Below are positions 8,201-15,286 of a stretch of DNA of 33,031 nt, piece after piece. The DNA is from Actinomycetota bacterium (GTDB lineage: Bacteria; Actinomycetota; Thermoleophilia; Gaiellales; F1-60-MAGs149). Positions within the stretch are counted from its first letter, which is position 1, and each line of letters begins with the position of its first letter. Made by a program: the position numbers and the translations under genes. The stretch is taken from the NCBI GenBank assembly GCA_016870485.1, contig VGBM01000016.1:1-33031 (forward strand), read 5' to 3'. A model generated the notes under the pieces. The model was given only the letters and a program-made list of their open reading frames with translations. It was not told the origin of the DNA and made no database searches.

Positions 8201-9602
8201 GGCCGAGCGCCTCGGCGTTCCCGAGCGCCGCGTGCTCGACGAACTCGAGCGGCTCACCGCGGACGGCGCCGTCGTGCAGGGCGGGCTCGTGCCCGGCGGC
8301 ACGGGCGTCGAGTGGTGCGACGCCGAGGTGCTGCGGCGGATCCGCCGCGCCACCCTCGCCGTCCTGCGCAGCGAGGTCGAGGCGGTGCCGGGTGCCGCGC
8401 TCGCCCGCTTCCTCCCCCGCTGGCAGCGCATCGACGAGGGCGGCGGCGCGGCGCTCGAGCGCCTGCGCGACGGCGTCGCCACCCTGCAGGGCCTCGTCCT
8501 GCCCGTGGCGATCCTCGAGGCCGACGTGCTGCCGCGGCGGGTGCCCGGCTACCGCCCCGAGCTGCTCGACCAGCTCTCGACGAGCGGCGAGGTCGTCTGG
8601 GCCGGCGCCGGCGAGGGCCGCGTCGCCCTGTACGTGCGCGAGGACGCGCCCCTGCTCGGCCCGCCGCCCGCGGGCGTGCCCGCCGAGGGCGACGCCGTCG
8701 AGCGGGTGCGGGCGCGGCTCGCCGCGGGCCCCGCCTTCCTCGACGCCCTCGCCGCCGACGTCGCGCTCGACCCCGCCGACCTCGTCGACGCGCTCTGGCG
8801 GCTGGTCTGGGCGGGCGAGGCCACCAACGACCGCTACGCCCCCGTGCGCGGCGCCACCCGCCGCGCCGCCCGCGCGCTCCCCGCCGCGCGTCCCGCCGCC
8901 GCGGGCGGGCGCCGGCTCTCGCGCCGGCGCGCCGCGCGCCCGTCCGCCGCCGCCGCCGCGGGGCGCTGGTCGTTGAGCGCGCCGCTCTTCGCCGGGGCGT
9001 CCGCCGCCGACCGGGCCCGCGCCGCGGCCGAGATCCTGCTCGAGCGCCACGGCGTGGTCACCCGCCCCGCCGTCAGGGCCGAGGGCGCGCCCGGCGGCTT
9101 CGCCGGCGCGTACCCGGAGCTGAGCGCCCTCGAGACGGTCGGCGCCGCCCGCCGCGGCTACTTCGTCGAGGGCCTCGGCGGCGCCCAGTTCGCGCTGCCC
9201 GGCGCGCTCGAGCGGCTGCGCGAGGCGCGCACGACGGACGAGCCGGAGGCGCTCGTCCTCGCGGCCGCCGACCCGGCCCAGCCCTACGGCGCCGCCCTGC
9301 CCTGGCCCACGACCGAGGGCGGGCGCCCGGCCCGCGCGGCCGGCGCACACCTGGTGCTCGTCGACGGCGAGCCGGCGCTCCACGTCGAGCGGGGCGGGCG
9401 CACCCTGACCCCGTTCGCCGGGCTCTCCGACGCGACGGCCCGGCTCGCCCTCGAGGCGCTCGCCGACGCCCAGCGGCGCGGGCTCGTGCCGCGCCTGTCG
9501 GTCGAGCGGATGGCGGGCGCCCCCGTGCTCGGCGGCCCGTGGGAGCCGCGCCTCGCCGCCGCGGGGTTCCGGGCGGGGCCGCGGCGCATGAGCCTCGGCT
9601 AG
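5223..9602 (+). CDS. lhr: Lhr-type ATP-dependent DNA helicase
   Basis: A 1459-residue superfamily 2 helicase of the long Lhr (large helicase-related) type. Walker A APTGSGKT lies at residues 52-59, the DEVH box in IIDEVHAVAGTKRGSHLALS near residue 173, motif III ALSATVAP near 208, and TSSLELGIDMGAIDLV and QRVGRAGHSVGA of the C-terminal RecA fold follow. The winged-helix and Lhr-specific domains follow, and a long C-terminal domain completes the usual ~1500-residue architecture. Mycobacterial Lhr is an ATP-dependent 3'-5' single-strand DNA translocase and DNA/RNA:DNA helicase tied to DNA damage responses. ATG 5223 is chosen because the upstream frame has no domain content and a weak AACCGT hexamer ends 6 nt before it. 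Residues ~1225-1260 are a low-complexity Ala/Arg linker. Repair genes tag and nei follow a few kb away. Confidence 0.92.
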   Translation: MPALAADPATADLGLSPLARAWLDEAFPAGPTPAQRAGWPAIGRGDNVLLCAPTGSGKTLAAFLVGLDRLAARPATEAGTRLLYISPLKALNYDIERNLRGPLAGLRATADRLGLPVPEITVGVRTGDTPEKERARQARTPPDVLITTPESLFLLLTSPTRREALRAVEAVIIDEVHAVAGTKRGSHLALSLERLEHLTGRPVQRIALSATVAPLDEVARYGSGDRPCTIVDAGARRPLALEVVVPLADMARPEGEAEPPDPVAGAGDSAATSVWPAIYPRLLELIEAHTTTLIFVNYRRLAERLALRLNELAEREVARSHHGSLARETRQEVEELLKAGELPCLVATSSLELGIDMGAIDLVIQVESPRSVARGLQRVGRAGHSVGATSHGMIFPKHRGDLVESAVVAERMLAGDVEPIRIPANALDVLAQQVVSICSVEEWSVDDLERLVRRAAPYRDLPRSQLEGVLDMLSGRYPSDEFAELRARITWDRLAGTVTGREGTRSLAVANAGTIPDRGLYGVHLADGSGRVGELDEEMVYEARAGQVFQLGASSWRIERITRDRVLVTPAPGRPGQIPFWRGEGAGRTIELGRALGAFTREIGGMRRDAARRRLVERHRLDARAADNLLAYLREQREATGVLPSDRTVVVERFRDEIGDWRLCVLTPFGARVHAPWALAIGARLRTDHGIDAQALWSDDGIILHIPDADDPPPADVVLLDPDEIEDLVVRELAGSALFAARFRENAGRALLIPRRRPGQRTPLWQQRLRAQALQGVATRYPAFPIVLETYRECLQDVFDVPGLRGLLEGLRARTLEVAEVETPTGSPFAASLLFDYVAQYMYEGDAPPAELRAQALSLDRELLRELLGQEDLRELLDADAIAQVASDLRRRHADSPDAVLDQLRRLGDLTRAEVAADAALDELVRTRRATLLRVGGEERAIAAEDAGRYRDATGALPEPGLPAAFLEPVPDALLGLVRRYARTHGPFAAAAAAERLGVPERRVLDELERLTADGAVVQGGLVPGGTGVEWCDAEVLRRIRRATLAVLRSEVEAVPGAALARFLPRWQRIDEGGGAALERLRDGVATLQGLVLPVAILEADVLPRRVPGYRPELLDQLSTSGEVVWAGAGEGRVALYVREDAPLLGPPPAGVPAEGDAVERVRARLAAGPAFLDALAADVALDPADLVDALWRLVWAGEATNDRYAPVRGATRRAARALPAARPAAAGGRRLSRRRAARPSAAAAAGRWSLSAPLFAGASAADRARAAAEILLERHGVVTRPAVRAEGAPGGFAGAYPELSALETVGAARRGYFVEGLGGAQFALPGALERLREARTTDEPEALVLAAADPAQPYGAALPWPTTEGGRPARAAGAHLVLVDGEPALHVERGGRTLTPFAGLSDATARLALEALADAQRRGLVPRLSVERMAGAPVLGGPWEPRLAAAGFRAGPRRMSLG

Positions 9603-9617
9603 CCGCCCGCCAGCGGC

Positions 9618-9623
9618 TAGGCT
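9618..9623 (+). promoter_or_regulatory. putative -10 (TAGGCT) of the amidase gene
   Basis: TAGGCT in the 34-base gap after lhr, 13 nt before the amidase ATG, predicting a leader of only a few bases. The same hexamer precedes parE and tRNA-Thr. Confidence 0.4.
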
Positions 9624-9636
9624 CACCCCCGACGCG

Positions 9637-11037
9637 ATGGCCGACGACCTGCACGCCCTGCCCGCGACCGACCTGCTCGCCGCCTACCGCGCGGGCGACC
9701 TCTCCCCCGTCGACGCGGTCGCCGCCTGCCTCGCCCGCATCGAGGCCCTCGACGGGATCTGCAACGGCTTCTGCGTCGTGTCTGAGACCGCCCTTGACGA
9801 GGCGCGCGCCGCCGAGGCGCGCTGGCGGGCCGGGACGCCGCTCGGCCCGCTCGACGGCGTGCCCACCTCGATCAAGGACATCCTGCTGACCCGCGGCTGG
9901 CCGACCCTGCGCGGCTCCACGACGGTCGACCCCGCCGGCCCCTGGCCCGACGACGCCCCGGCGGTCGCGCGGCTGCGCGAGGCCGGCGCCGTCCTCGTGG
10001 GCAAGACGACGACGCCCGAGTTCGGCTGGAAGGGCATGACCGACAGCCCGCTGACCGGCATCACGCGCAACCCGTGGGACCCGACGCGGACCGCGGGCGG
10101 CTCGTCGGGCGGCGCGGCGGTGGCGGCGGCGCTGGGAATGGCGGCCCTCAACGTCGGCACCGACGGCGGCGGCTCGATCCGGATGCCCGCCGGGTTCTCC
10201 GGGATCGTCGGCCTCAAGCCCACCTTCGGCGTCGTGCCGGCCTGGCCGCTGTCGGTGTTCGGGACGGTGGCGCACCTCGGCCCGATGACCCGCAGCGCCG
10301 CCGACGCCGCGCTGATGCTGGACGTGATGGCCGCCCCCGACCACCGCGACTGGCACGCCGTGCCCGTGCGGGTCGACGCCGCAGCGGGGCTCGAGGGCGG
10401 CGTCCGCGGCCTGCGCATCGCCTACTCCGCGACCCTCGGCCACGCCCGGGTCGATCCGGAGGTCGCGGCGCTGGTCGCCCGCGCGGCGGCCGCCTTCGAG
10501 GCGCTCGGCGCCCACGTGGAGGCCGTCGACCCCGGCTTCGCCGACCCCGACGAGACGTTCCGGCGGCACTGGTTCCCGTCGGCGGCCTACGCCGTCGGGC
10601 AGGTGCCCGAGGAGCGCCGCGCCGCGATGGATCCCGGCCTCCTCGAGATCGCGCGCCAGGGTGCGGCGATGACCCTGCAGGAGCACCTCGCCGCCGTGCA
10701 GGCCCGCGGGGCGCTCGGCCTCGCGATGAACCGCTTCCACGAGACCTACGACCTGCTGCTCACGCCGACCCTGCCGATCCCCGCCTTCGCCGCCGACCCG
10801 GCCGACCGCCCCGCGGACTTCCCCGCCGACCCGGACTGGCCGCGCTGGACGCCGTTCACGTACCCGTTCAACCTGACCCAGCAGCCGGCGGCCAGCGTGC
10901 CCTGCGGGCTGACCGCGGCCGGCCTGCCCGTCGGGCTGCAGATCGTCGGGCCGAAGTTCGCGGACGCCCTCGTCCTGCGCGCCGCGCACGCCTACGAGCG
11001 GGCCCACCCCGCGCCGCTGCCGGACCTCCGCGCCTAG
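9637..11037 (+). CDS. amidase signature (AS) family amidase
   Basis: A 466-residue amidase signature enzyme. The Ser-cisSer-Lys triad can be placed by comparison with FAAH spacing: Lys80 in GVPTSIKD, cis-Ser156 in TAGGSSGGA and nucleophile Ser180 in GTDGGGSIRMPA. The conserved C-terminal segment NLTQQPAASVPCGLTAAGLPVGLQIVG (in part) is also present. The family hydrolyses carboxamides to acid plus ammonia or amine; several members act in amino-acid-derived amide or carbamate breakdown. Without GatB/GatC neighbours it is unlikely to be the GatA subunit. No signal peptide. It follows lhr on the same strand by 34 bases, with a TAGGCT -10 between. Its TAG stop overlaps the oppositely oriented tag stop through a shared CTAG. 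Confidence 0.88.
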   Translation: MADDLHALPATDLLAAYRAGDLSPVDAVAACLARIEALDGICNGFCVVSETALDEARAAEARWRAGTPLGPLDGVPTSIKDILLTRGWPTLRGSTTVDPAGPWPDDAPAVARLREAGAVLVGKTTTPEFGWKGMTDSPLTGITRNPWDPTRTAGGSSGGAAVAAALGMAALNVGTDGGGSIRMPAGFSGIVGLKPTFGVVPAWPLSVFGTVAHLGPMTRSAADAALMLDVMAAPDHRDWHAVPVRVDAAAGLEGGVRGLRIAYSATLGHARVDPEVAALVARAAAAFEALGAHVEAVDPGFADPDETFRRHWFPSAAYAVGQVPEERRAAMDPGLLEIARQGAAMTLQEHLAAVQARGALGLAMNRFHETYDLLLTPTLPIPAFAADPADRPADFPADPDWPRWTPFTYPFNLTQQPAASVPCGLTAAGLPVGLQIVGPKFADALVLRAAHAYERAHPAPLPDLRA

Positions 11038-11630
11038 CGGGCGCCGCGCGCGGTGCAGCCCGCGAGGTGGTCGTCGACCACCCCGAGCGCCTGCATCGCC
11101 GCGTAGGCCGTGGTCGGCCCCACGAAGCGGAAGCCGTGCGCCTTCAGGGCCCGGCTGAGCGCCGCCGACTCCGCCGTCTGCGCCGGCACGTCGGCCATGC
11201 TGCGCGGCGCGGGGCCGGGCGTCGCCGGGGCGTGCGACCAGACGAGCTCCGCGAGCGACCCGCCGGCGGCGTGCAGCGCCACGAGCGCGCGGGCGTTGCC
11301 GATCGCGGCCTCGATCTTGCTGCGGTGGCGGACGATCCCCGCGTCCGCCAGGAGGCGCGCGACGTCGGCGTCGCCGTAGCGGGCCATCCGCGCGGCGTCG
11401 AAGCCGTCGAAGGCGGCCCGGAACGCCTCGCGCTTGCGCAGGATCGTGATCCAGGCGAGGCCCGCCTGGAAGCCCTCGAGGCAGAGCTTCTCGAAGACCC
11501 GCGTCTCGTCCGTGACGGGCCGGCCCCACTCCTCGTCGTGGTAGCGCACGTAGAGCGGGTCGTCGCCCGCCCACGGGCAGCGGGGCACGCCGTCCGGGCC
11601 GCGCACGGCGGCCCGGACGGTCGGCTCCAT
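11034..11630 (-). CDS. tag: DNA-3-methyladenine glycosylase I
   Basis: A 198-residue protein aligning over its full length with E. coli Tag. RCPWAGDDPLYVRYHDEEWG carries the N-terminal zinc ligands Cys and His. CLEGFQAGLAWITILRKRE contains the catalytic-pocket Glu. ALKAHGFRFVGPTTAYAAMQA and the C-terminal VVDDHLAGC supply the remaining His/Cys zinc ligands. It excises 3-methyladenine from alkylated DNA in base excision repair. The ATG at 11630 lies 17 nt after the stop of the aminotransferase gene on the same strand, so it is probably co-transcribed with it. The reading frame stays open upstream of the ATG inside the aminotransferase in another frame, but the Tag homology starts here. It converges on the amidase with a 4-base overlap. 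Confidence 0.92.
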   Translation of the reverse strand: MEPTVRAAVRGPDGVPRCPWAGDDPLYVRYHDEEWGRPVTDETRVFEKLCLEGFQAGLAWITILRKREAFRAAFDGFDAARMARYGDADVARLLADAGIVRHRSKIEAAIGNARALVALHAAGGSLAELVWSHAPATPGPAPRSMADVPAQTAESAALSRALKAHGFRFVGPTTAYAAMQALGVVDDHLAGCTARGAR

Positions 11631-11647
11631 CGTGGTCGGCGCCGCGC

Positions 11648-12979
11648 CTAGGCGGCGGCGACGTCGGCGAGGGCGGCCTTCAGCGCGCCGGCCAGCTCGT
11701 CGATGTGCTCCTGCGTGCAGATCAACGGCAGCGAGGTCACGACCATCGGCTTGACGCGGACGTCGGGCCGCACGATCACGCCGTGCTTGCGGACCGCGCC
11801 GGCGACGGGCGCCGTGAGGGCGTTGTCGACCAGCTCGAGCGAGTGGTAGAAGCCCCTGCCGCGCGCCTCGACGACGAGGTCGGAGGAGGCGGCGACGTCC
11901 TGCATCGCGGCGGCGTACGCGTCCTCGTGCGCCTGCACGTTCGCGATCACGTCGAGCCGCTCCATGATGTCGATGTTCGCGAGCGCCACGGCGCAGGCCA
12001 GCGGGTGGCCGCCGAACGTGAAGCCGTGCGCGTACATCGCCTCGGCCTCGATCAGCGGGGCGCCGACCGCCTCCGTGAAGATGACGCCGCCGGCGGGCGC
12101 GTAGCCCGAGGTGATGCCCTTCGCGTAGGTGATGATGTCCGCGTTGAAGCTGAGCCGGTCCGACGCGAACCAGGCGCCGACGCGGCCGAAGCCGGTGATC
12201 ACCTCGTCGCACCAGAGCAGGACGCCGTGGCGGTCGCAGATCTCGCGGATCCTCGCGCCGTAGCCGTCCGCCGGGGGCAGGCCGCCGCCGTTCTGGATCG
12301 GCTCGACGACGACGGCCGCGACGGTGTCGGGGCCCTCGGCGAGGATCGCCTGCTCGATCGCGTCCGCGCAGGTCAGTTGGCAGCCGCCCTTGTCGTGGCA
12401 GTAGAGGCAGCTGCGCTGGTGCGTGTTCGGCGCGTGGCGCACGTTCGGGTCGAGCGGCTCGAAGGGCGCGCGCGAGAGCGGGATGCCGGTCAAAGACAGG
12501 GCACCCATCGTGCAGCCGTGGTACGCGCCGCGGCGGGCGATGATCTTGCGCTTGAGGCCCTGGCCCTTGGCGAGGAAGTGCTGGCGCACCAGCTTCATCG
12601 CGGACTCGACCGACTCGGACCCGCCCGACGTGAGGAGGACGCGGGACATCCGGTCCGGGGCGAGGCCGAGGATGCGCTCCGTCAGGGCGAGCGCCGACGG
12701 GTGCGTCGCGGCCCAGTTCGGGTAGAAGGAGAGCGTCTCCAGCTGGAGGCGGGCGGCCTCGCCGATCTCGGCGCCGTGCGAGTAGCCGATCTGCGTCGTG
12801 AAGAGGCCGGAGACGCCGTCGAGCAGACGGTTGCCGTCCTTGTCGATGGCGTAGGGGCCCTCGCCCGACACGATGACGGGCGGCGACTGGTTCTCGAAGT
12901 CGGCCATCTTCGACCAGTTCAGCCACTCGCCCTTGTGGGCGTCGGCGGGCAGATGCTCGAGCGCGGTGATCGGGTTCAC
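11648..12979 (-). CDS. class-III PLP-dependent aminotransferase (omega-transaminase-like)
   Basis: A 443-residue fold-type I aminotransferase. Lys287 in ITYAKGITSGYAPAG is the PLP Schiff-base lysine and Asp258 in LLWCDEVITGFGRVG contacts the pyridine nitrogen. TSGGSESVESAMKL (near 117-130) binds phosphate, and AYHGCTMGA is the PLP-stacking region. This group moves amino groups from omega-amino acids, polyamines or taurine-like compounds to pyruvate or 2-oxoglutarate; the exact substrate is not readable. An unusual cysteine cluster, Cys191, 194, 200 and 204, interrupts the region before the large-domain strand. The GTG start is fixed by AGGAGG at 12987-12992, 7 nt upstream. A CATACT -10 lies at 13007-13012. 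It is upstream of tag in a likely two-gene operon and divergent from nei. Confidence 0.9.
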   Translation of the reverse strand: MNPITALEHLPADAHKGEWLNWSKMADFENQSPPVIVSGEGPYAIDKDGNRLLDGVSGLFTTQIGYSHGAEIGEAARLQLETLSFYPNWAATHPSALALTERILGLAPDRMSRVLLTSGGSESVESAMKLVRQHFLAKGQGLKRKIIARRGAYHGCTMGALSLTGIPLSRAPFEPLDPNVRHAPNTHQRSCLYCHDKGGCQLTCADAIEQAILAEGPDTVAAVVVEPIQNGGGLPPADGYGARIREICDRHGVLLWCDEVITGFGRVGAWFASDRLSFNADIITYAKGITSGYAPAGGVIFTEAVGAPLIEAEAMYAHGFTFGGHPLACAVALANIDIMERLDVIANVQAHEDAYAAAMQDVAASSDLVVEARGRGFYHSLELVDNALTAPVAGAVRKHGVIVRPDVRVKPMVVTSLPLICTQEHIDELAGALKAALADVAAA

Positions 12980-13006
12980 GGTCGTTCCTCCTCGTACGTA
13001 CCGGGA

Positions 13007-13012
13007 AGTATG
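13007..13012 (-). promoter_or_regulatory. putative -10 (CATACT) of the aminotransferase-tag operon
   Basis: CATACT on the minus strand, 27 nt before the GTG. It leaves room for a short leader containing the Shine-Dalgarno AGGAGG, in contrast to the leaderless genes around it. Confidence 0.35.
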
Positions 13013-13033
13013 GCGCAGATGGGCCGCGGCGGA

Positions 13034-13039
13034 TAGCCT
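13034..13039 (+). promoter_or_regulatory. -10 (TAGCCT) of nei, leaderless
   Basis: TAGCCT with 8 nt to the ATG at 13048; no Shine-Dalgarno in between. Confidence 0.5.
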
Positions 13040-13047
13040 GCGGGGCG

Positions 13048-13860
13048 ATGCCCGAAGGCGACACCCTCGCCGGCGTGGCGCGCCGGCTCCAGCCGCTCGT
13101 GGGGCGCGTGCCCGCGATCGCGGCGCCGCAGCCCCGCCACGCGCCCCTGCGCATCCCCGAGCGCCTCGCCGGGCGGGCCGTGGAGGCCGTCGAGGCGCAC
13201 GGCAAGCACCTCGTGATCCGCTTCGCCGGCGGCCTCGTGCTGCACAGCCACCTGCGCATGTCGGGGCGCTGGGAGATCGGCCCGCCGGGGGGCGCGACGC
13301 GTCGCCCGCGCGAGCGCGCGTGGCTGGTCGTGGCCACGGACGAGGTCGAGGGCCTGCTCTTCAACGGGCCCGTGCTGGAGCTCCTGACGCCGGCGCAGGC
13401 GCGCCTCCACCCCGCCCTCGGCCGGCTCGGCCCCGACGTCCTCGACGCCGGCTTCGACGCGGGCCGCGCGGTGGCGATCGCGCGCCGCGGGCCCGCCGAG
13501 CAGACCGTCGCCGACGTGCTGCTCGACCAGCGCGTCCTCGCCGGCGTCGGCAACGTCTGGAAGTCCGAGGCCCTGTTCGACCGCCGCCTCGACCCGTGGA
13601 CGCGCGCCGCCGACCTCGACGACGCGGCGCTCGGCGACCTGCTCGGCCGGGCCGCGGCGATGATGCGCGCCCACGTCGCGAGCGGCGCGGCCCGCCGCCC
13701 GGTGCGCGTCTACGGGCGGGCCAACCGCCCCTGCCCCGCCTGCGGCACGCGCCTGCGGGCGCGCGCCCAGGGCGACGAGGGTCGGCGCACCTTCTGGTGC
13801 CCGGCCTGCCAGCCGCCGCTCAGGCCGGTGCCGCGGCGGGGATCGCCCCCGTCCGCATGA
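13048..13860 (+). CDS. nei: Fpg/Nei family DNA glycosylase (endonuclease VIII-like)
   Basis: A 270-residue bifunctional glycosylase/AP lyase. It begins MPEGDT, the Nei-type N-terminus with catalytic Pro2 and Glu3; Fpg proper starts MPELPE. The beta-domain lysine lies in EAHGKHLVIRF, LHSHLRMSGRW follows, then the helix-two-turns-helix LDQRVLAGVGNVWKSEALF. The C-terminal zinc finger is C-x2-C (PCPACG) and C-x2-C (WCPAC), preceded by the finger Arg/Thr (GRRTFW). Nei enzymes remove oxidised pyrimidines and cut the abasic strand. The last 14 residues extend past the finger and overlap the 3' end of the opposite amine oxidoreductase gene by 41 bases. In mycobacteria lhr and a nei paralogue are adjacent; here they are separated by four genes. 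Confidence 0.9.
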   Translation: MPEGDTLAGVARRLQPLVGRVPAIAAPQPRHAPLRIPERLAGRAVEAVEAHGKHLVIRFAGGLVLHSHLRMSGRWEIGPPGGATRRPRERAWLVVATDEVEGLLFNGPVLELLTPAQARLHPALGRLGPDVLDAGFDAGRAVAIARRGPAEQTVADVLLDQRVLAGVGNVWKSEALFDRRLDPWTRAADLDDAALGDLLGRAAAMMRAHVASGAARRPVRVYGRANRPCPACGTRLRARAQGDEGRRTFWCPACQPPLRPVPRRGSPPSA

Positions 13861-15202
13861 GCACCTGCTCGACCCGGTCGGCCGCGTCGACCGCGGTCAG
13901 GGCCGCCGTCTCCATCGACACGAAGTCGCTGACCCAGTCGCCGGCCAAAAACACGCGTCCGCCGAGGCCGCGCTCCAGCGCCTCCTGGGCGCGCCAGCGG
14001 CCCGGCGCCGCGAACGGCCCCGCGTGCGCCCACGGCATCACCCACGTCTCCGCGACGTGGCCGCGCGCCTCGGGGTAGAGCCGGTAGAGGTCGGCGAGGT
14101 AGAGCGCCGCGATCTCGTCGTGCGGCCGGTCGAGGAGCGGGGTGCCGCGCGAGGCGCCGCCGTAGACCATCAGCACGCTGCCCGTCTTCCGCGTCCCCGT
14201 CGCGTACAGCGAGTTCGTGTGGTTGAACAGCATGTTGAACGCGTAGTCGGGGGTCAGCACGGAGTAGATGTCGTCCCACGGCATCGGCTCCGTCTCGTCG
14301 GTGCGGATGCTGACCACCACGTGCGGGCCGAAGCGGACGCGGTCGAGCGCGGCCTGCAGGCCCGGCGTCGCGGCCCGCTGGATGACCGGCATCAGGTCGG
14401 GCGCGGGCACGGCGCAGATCGCCGTCCGCGCGCGCACCGTCAGCGGGCCCTCCGGCCCCTCCGCCGTCACCGTCACGCCGGCCCCGTCGAAGGCGATGTC
14501 GACCGCGCGGGTGCGCAGCCGGATGTGGCCCGCGAGGTCCGCGCCCATCGCCTCGGGCAACAGGCCGGCGCCGCCGCGCATGTTGCGGCCGAGGTCGCCC
14601 GAGTCCCAGACGTGCCCGAACAGCGCCGCCATGGCGGACACGGAGATCTCGTGCGGGTCGGCGATCGTGCGGTTGCAGAGCGCCGTGAAGATGCGCTGCG
14701 CCTCTGGGTGCAGGGGGCCGAGGAAGTCCGCGAAGGTCTCGTCGCCGCCGTACTGGAGCAGGCGCAGGCGCACGTCGGCGGCCGTCTCCCCCGGGCGCTG
14801 CTCGGCGAGCCGCATGTACGCGTCGCCGATCCGCTTCACCTTCAGGCCCGCGCGGGCGAAGGACACGCGCGCGGCGGGCGCGAGCGGGAGCCGCAGGGGC
14901 AGGAGCTCGGGGCGCATGTCGCGGTAGACGCGGTCGCCCCAGGCGACGTTCAGCATCGAGCCGGTGATCGGCAGGACGTCGAGGCCGTACTCCGCCACCA
15001 TCCGCCCGACGGTGGAGTCCGGCGGCGGGAACATGTGCGCGCCGACCGACATCGCGAGCTCGCCGCACGGACGCGACCAGATCCGCCCGCCGACGCGGTC
15101 GGAGGCCTCGAGCACGAGCGGGTCGTGGTGGCGCAGACGCTTGGCCGCGGTCATGCCGGCGATCCCGGCCCCGATGATGACGACGTCGCGCTCCTCGACC
15201 AT
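13820..15202 (-). CDS. flavin-dependent amine oxidoreductase (protoporphyrinogen/monoamine oxidase fold)
   Basis: A 460-residue protein starting with the FAD-binding motif DVVIIGAGIAGMTAA (GxGxxG at about 11-16), then LVLEASDRVGGRIWS, the RVGGR signature of the amine oxidase superfamily. The C-terminal FAD loop is GRVFLAGDWVSDFVSMETA. Such enzymes include protoporphyrinogen oxidase, monoamine oxidase and carotenoid desaturase-like proteins. No haem or carotenoid genes are nearby, so the substrate is left open. No signal peptide is seen. It has a short leader: TATCCT -10 at 15222-15227, GGAGGG at 15210-15215, and 7 nt to the ATG. It is divergent from the MFS gene and overlaps nei at its 3' end by 41 bases. 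Confidence 0.82.
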   Translation of the reverse strand: MVEERDVVIIGAGIAGMTAAKRLRHHDPLVLEASDRVGGRIWSRPCGELAMSVGAHMFPPPDSTVGRMVAEYGLDVLPITGSMLNVAWGDRVYRDMRPELLPLRLPLAPAARVSFARAGLKVKRIGDAYMRLAEQRPGETAADVRLRLLQYGGDETFADFLGPLHPEAQRIFTALCNRTIADPHEISVSAMAALFGHVWDSGDLGRNMRGGAGLLPEAMGADLAGHIRLRTRAVDIAFDGAGVTVTAEGPEGPLTVRARTAICAVPAPDLMPVIQRAATPGLQAALDRVRFGPHVVVSIRTDETEPMPWDDIYSVLTPDYAFNMLFNHTNSLYATGTRKTGSVLMVYGGASRGTPLLDRPHDEIAALYLADLYRLYPEARGHVAETWVMPWAHAGPFAAPGRWRAQEALERGLGGRVFLAGDWVSDFVSMETAALTAVDAADRVEQVLMRTGAIPAAAPA

Positions 15203-15221
15203 CCGCGTACCCTCCGGAAGT

Positions 15222-15227
15222 AGGATA
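15222..15227 (-). promoter_or_regulatory. -10 (TATCCT) of the amine oxidoreductase gene
   Basis: TATCCT on the minus strand, followed by GGAGGG and the ATG at 15202. It lies only 20 nt from the divergent TAGGGT of the MFS unit. Confidence 0.45.
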
Positions 15228-15247
15228 CGGCAGCGCGGGGCCCGCGG

Positions 15248-15253
15248 TAGGGT
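15248..15253 (+). promoter_or_regulatory. -10 (TAGGGT) of the MFS unit
   Basis: TAGGGT with 6 nt to an ATG at 15260, which begins the 8-codon leader ORF rather than the MFS gene itself. Confidence 0.45.
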
Positions 15254-15259
15254 GCCCGC

Positions 15260-15286
15260 ATGACGCGCCCCCGCCCGCGCCGGTGA
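15260..15286 (+). CDS. possible 8-residue leader peptide MTRPRPRR overlapping the MFS start
   Basis: The ORF runs ATG to TGA, 9 codons in all. A TAGGGT -10 ends 6 nt before the ATG, so the transcript would begin at this ATG and ribosomes would load here. The TGA stop (15284-15286) overlaps the GTG start of the MFS gene (15283-15285) as GTGA, which would permit termination-reinitiation. The peptide is half arginine, with alternating Arg-Pro. Translation is inferred only. Confidence 0.4.
   Translation: MTRPRPRR

Noticed and set aside
8870..8975. Possible frameshift or inserted segment in lhr at the Ala/Arg/Pro-rich stretch
   Set aside because: The frame stays open and Lhr-type sequence resumes on both sides; it is best read as an interdomain linker.
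5175..9626. 1483-codon open frame antisense to lhr
   Set aside because: Its translation is low-complexity Gly/Arg/Ala/Val/His sequence without domains, and it mirrors the third-position bias of lhr.
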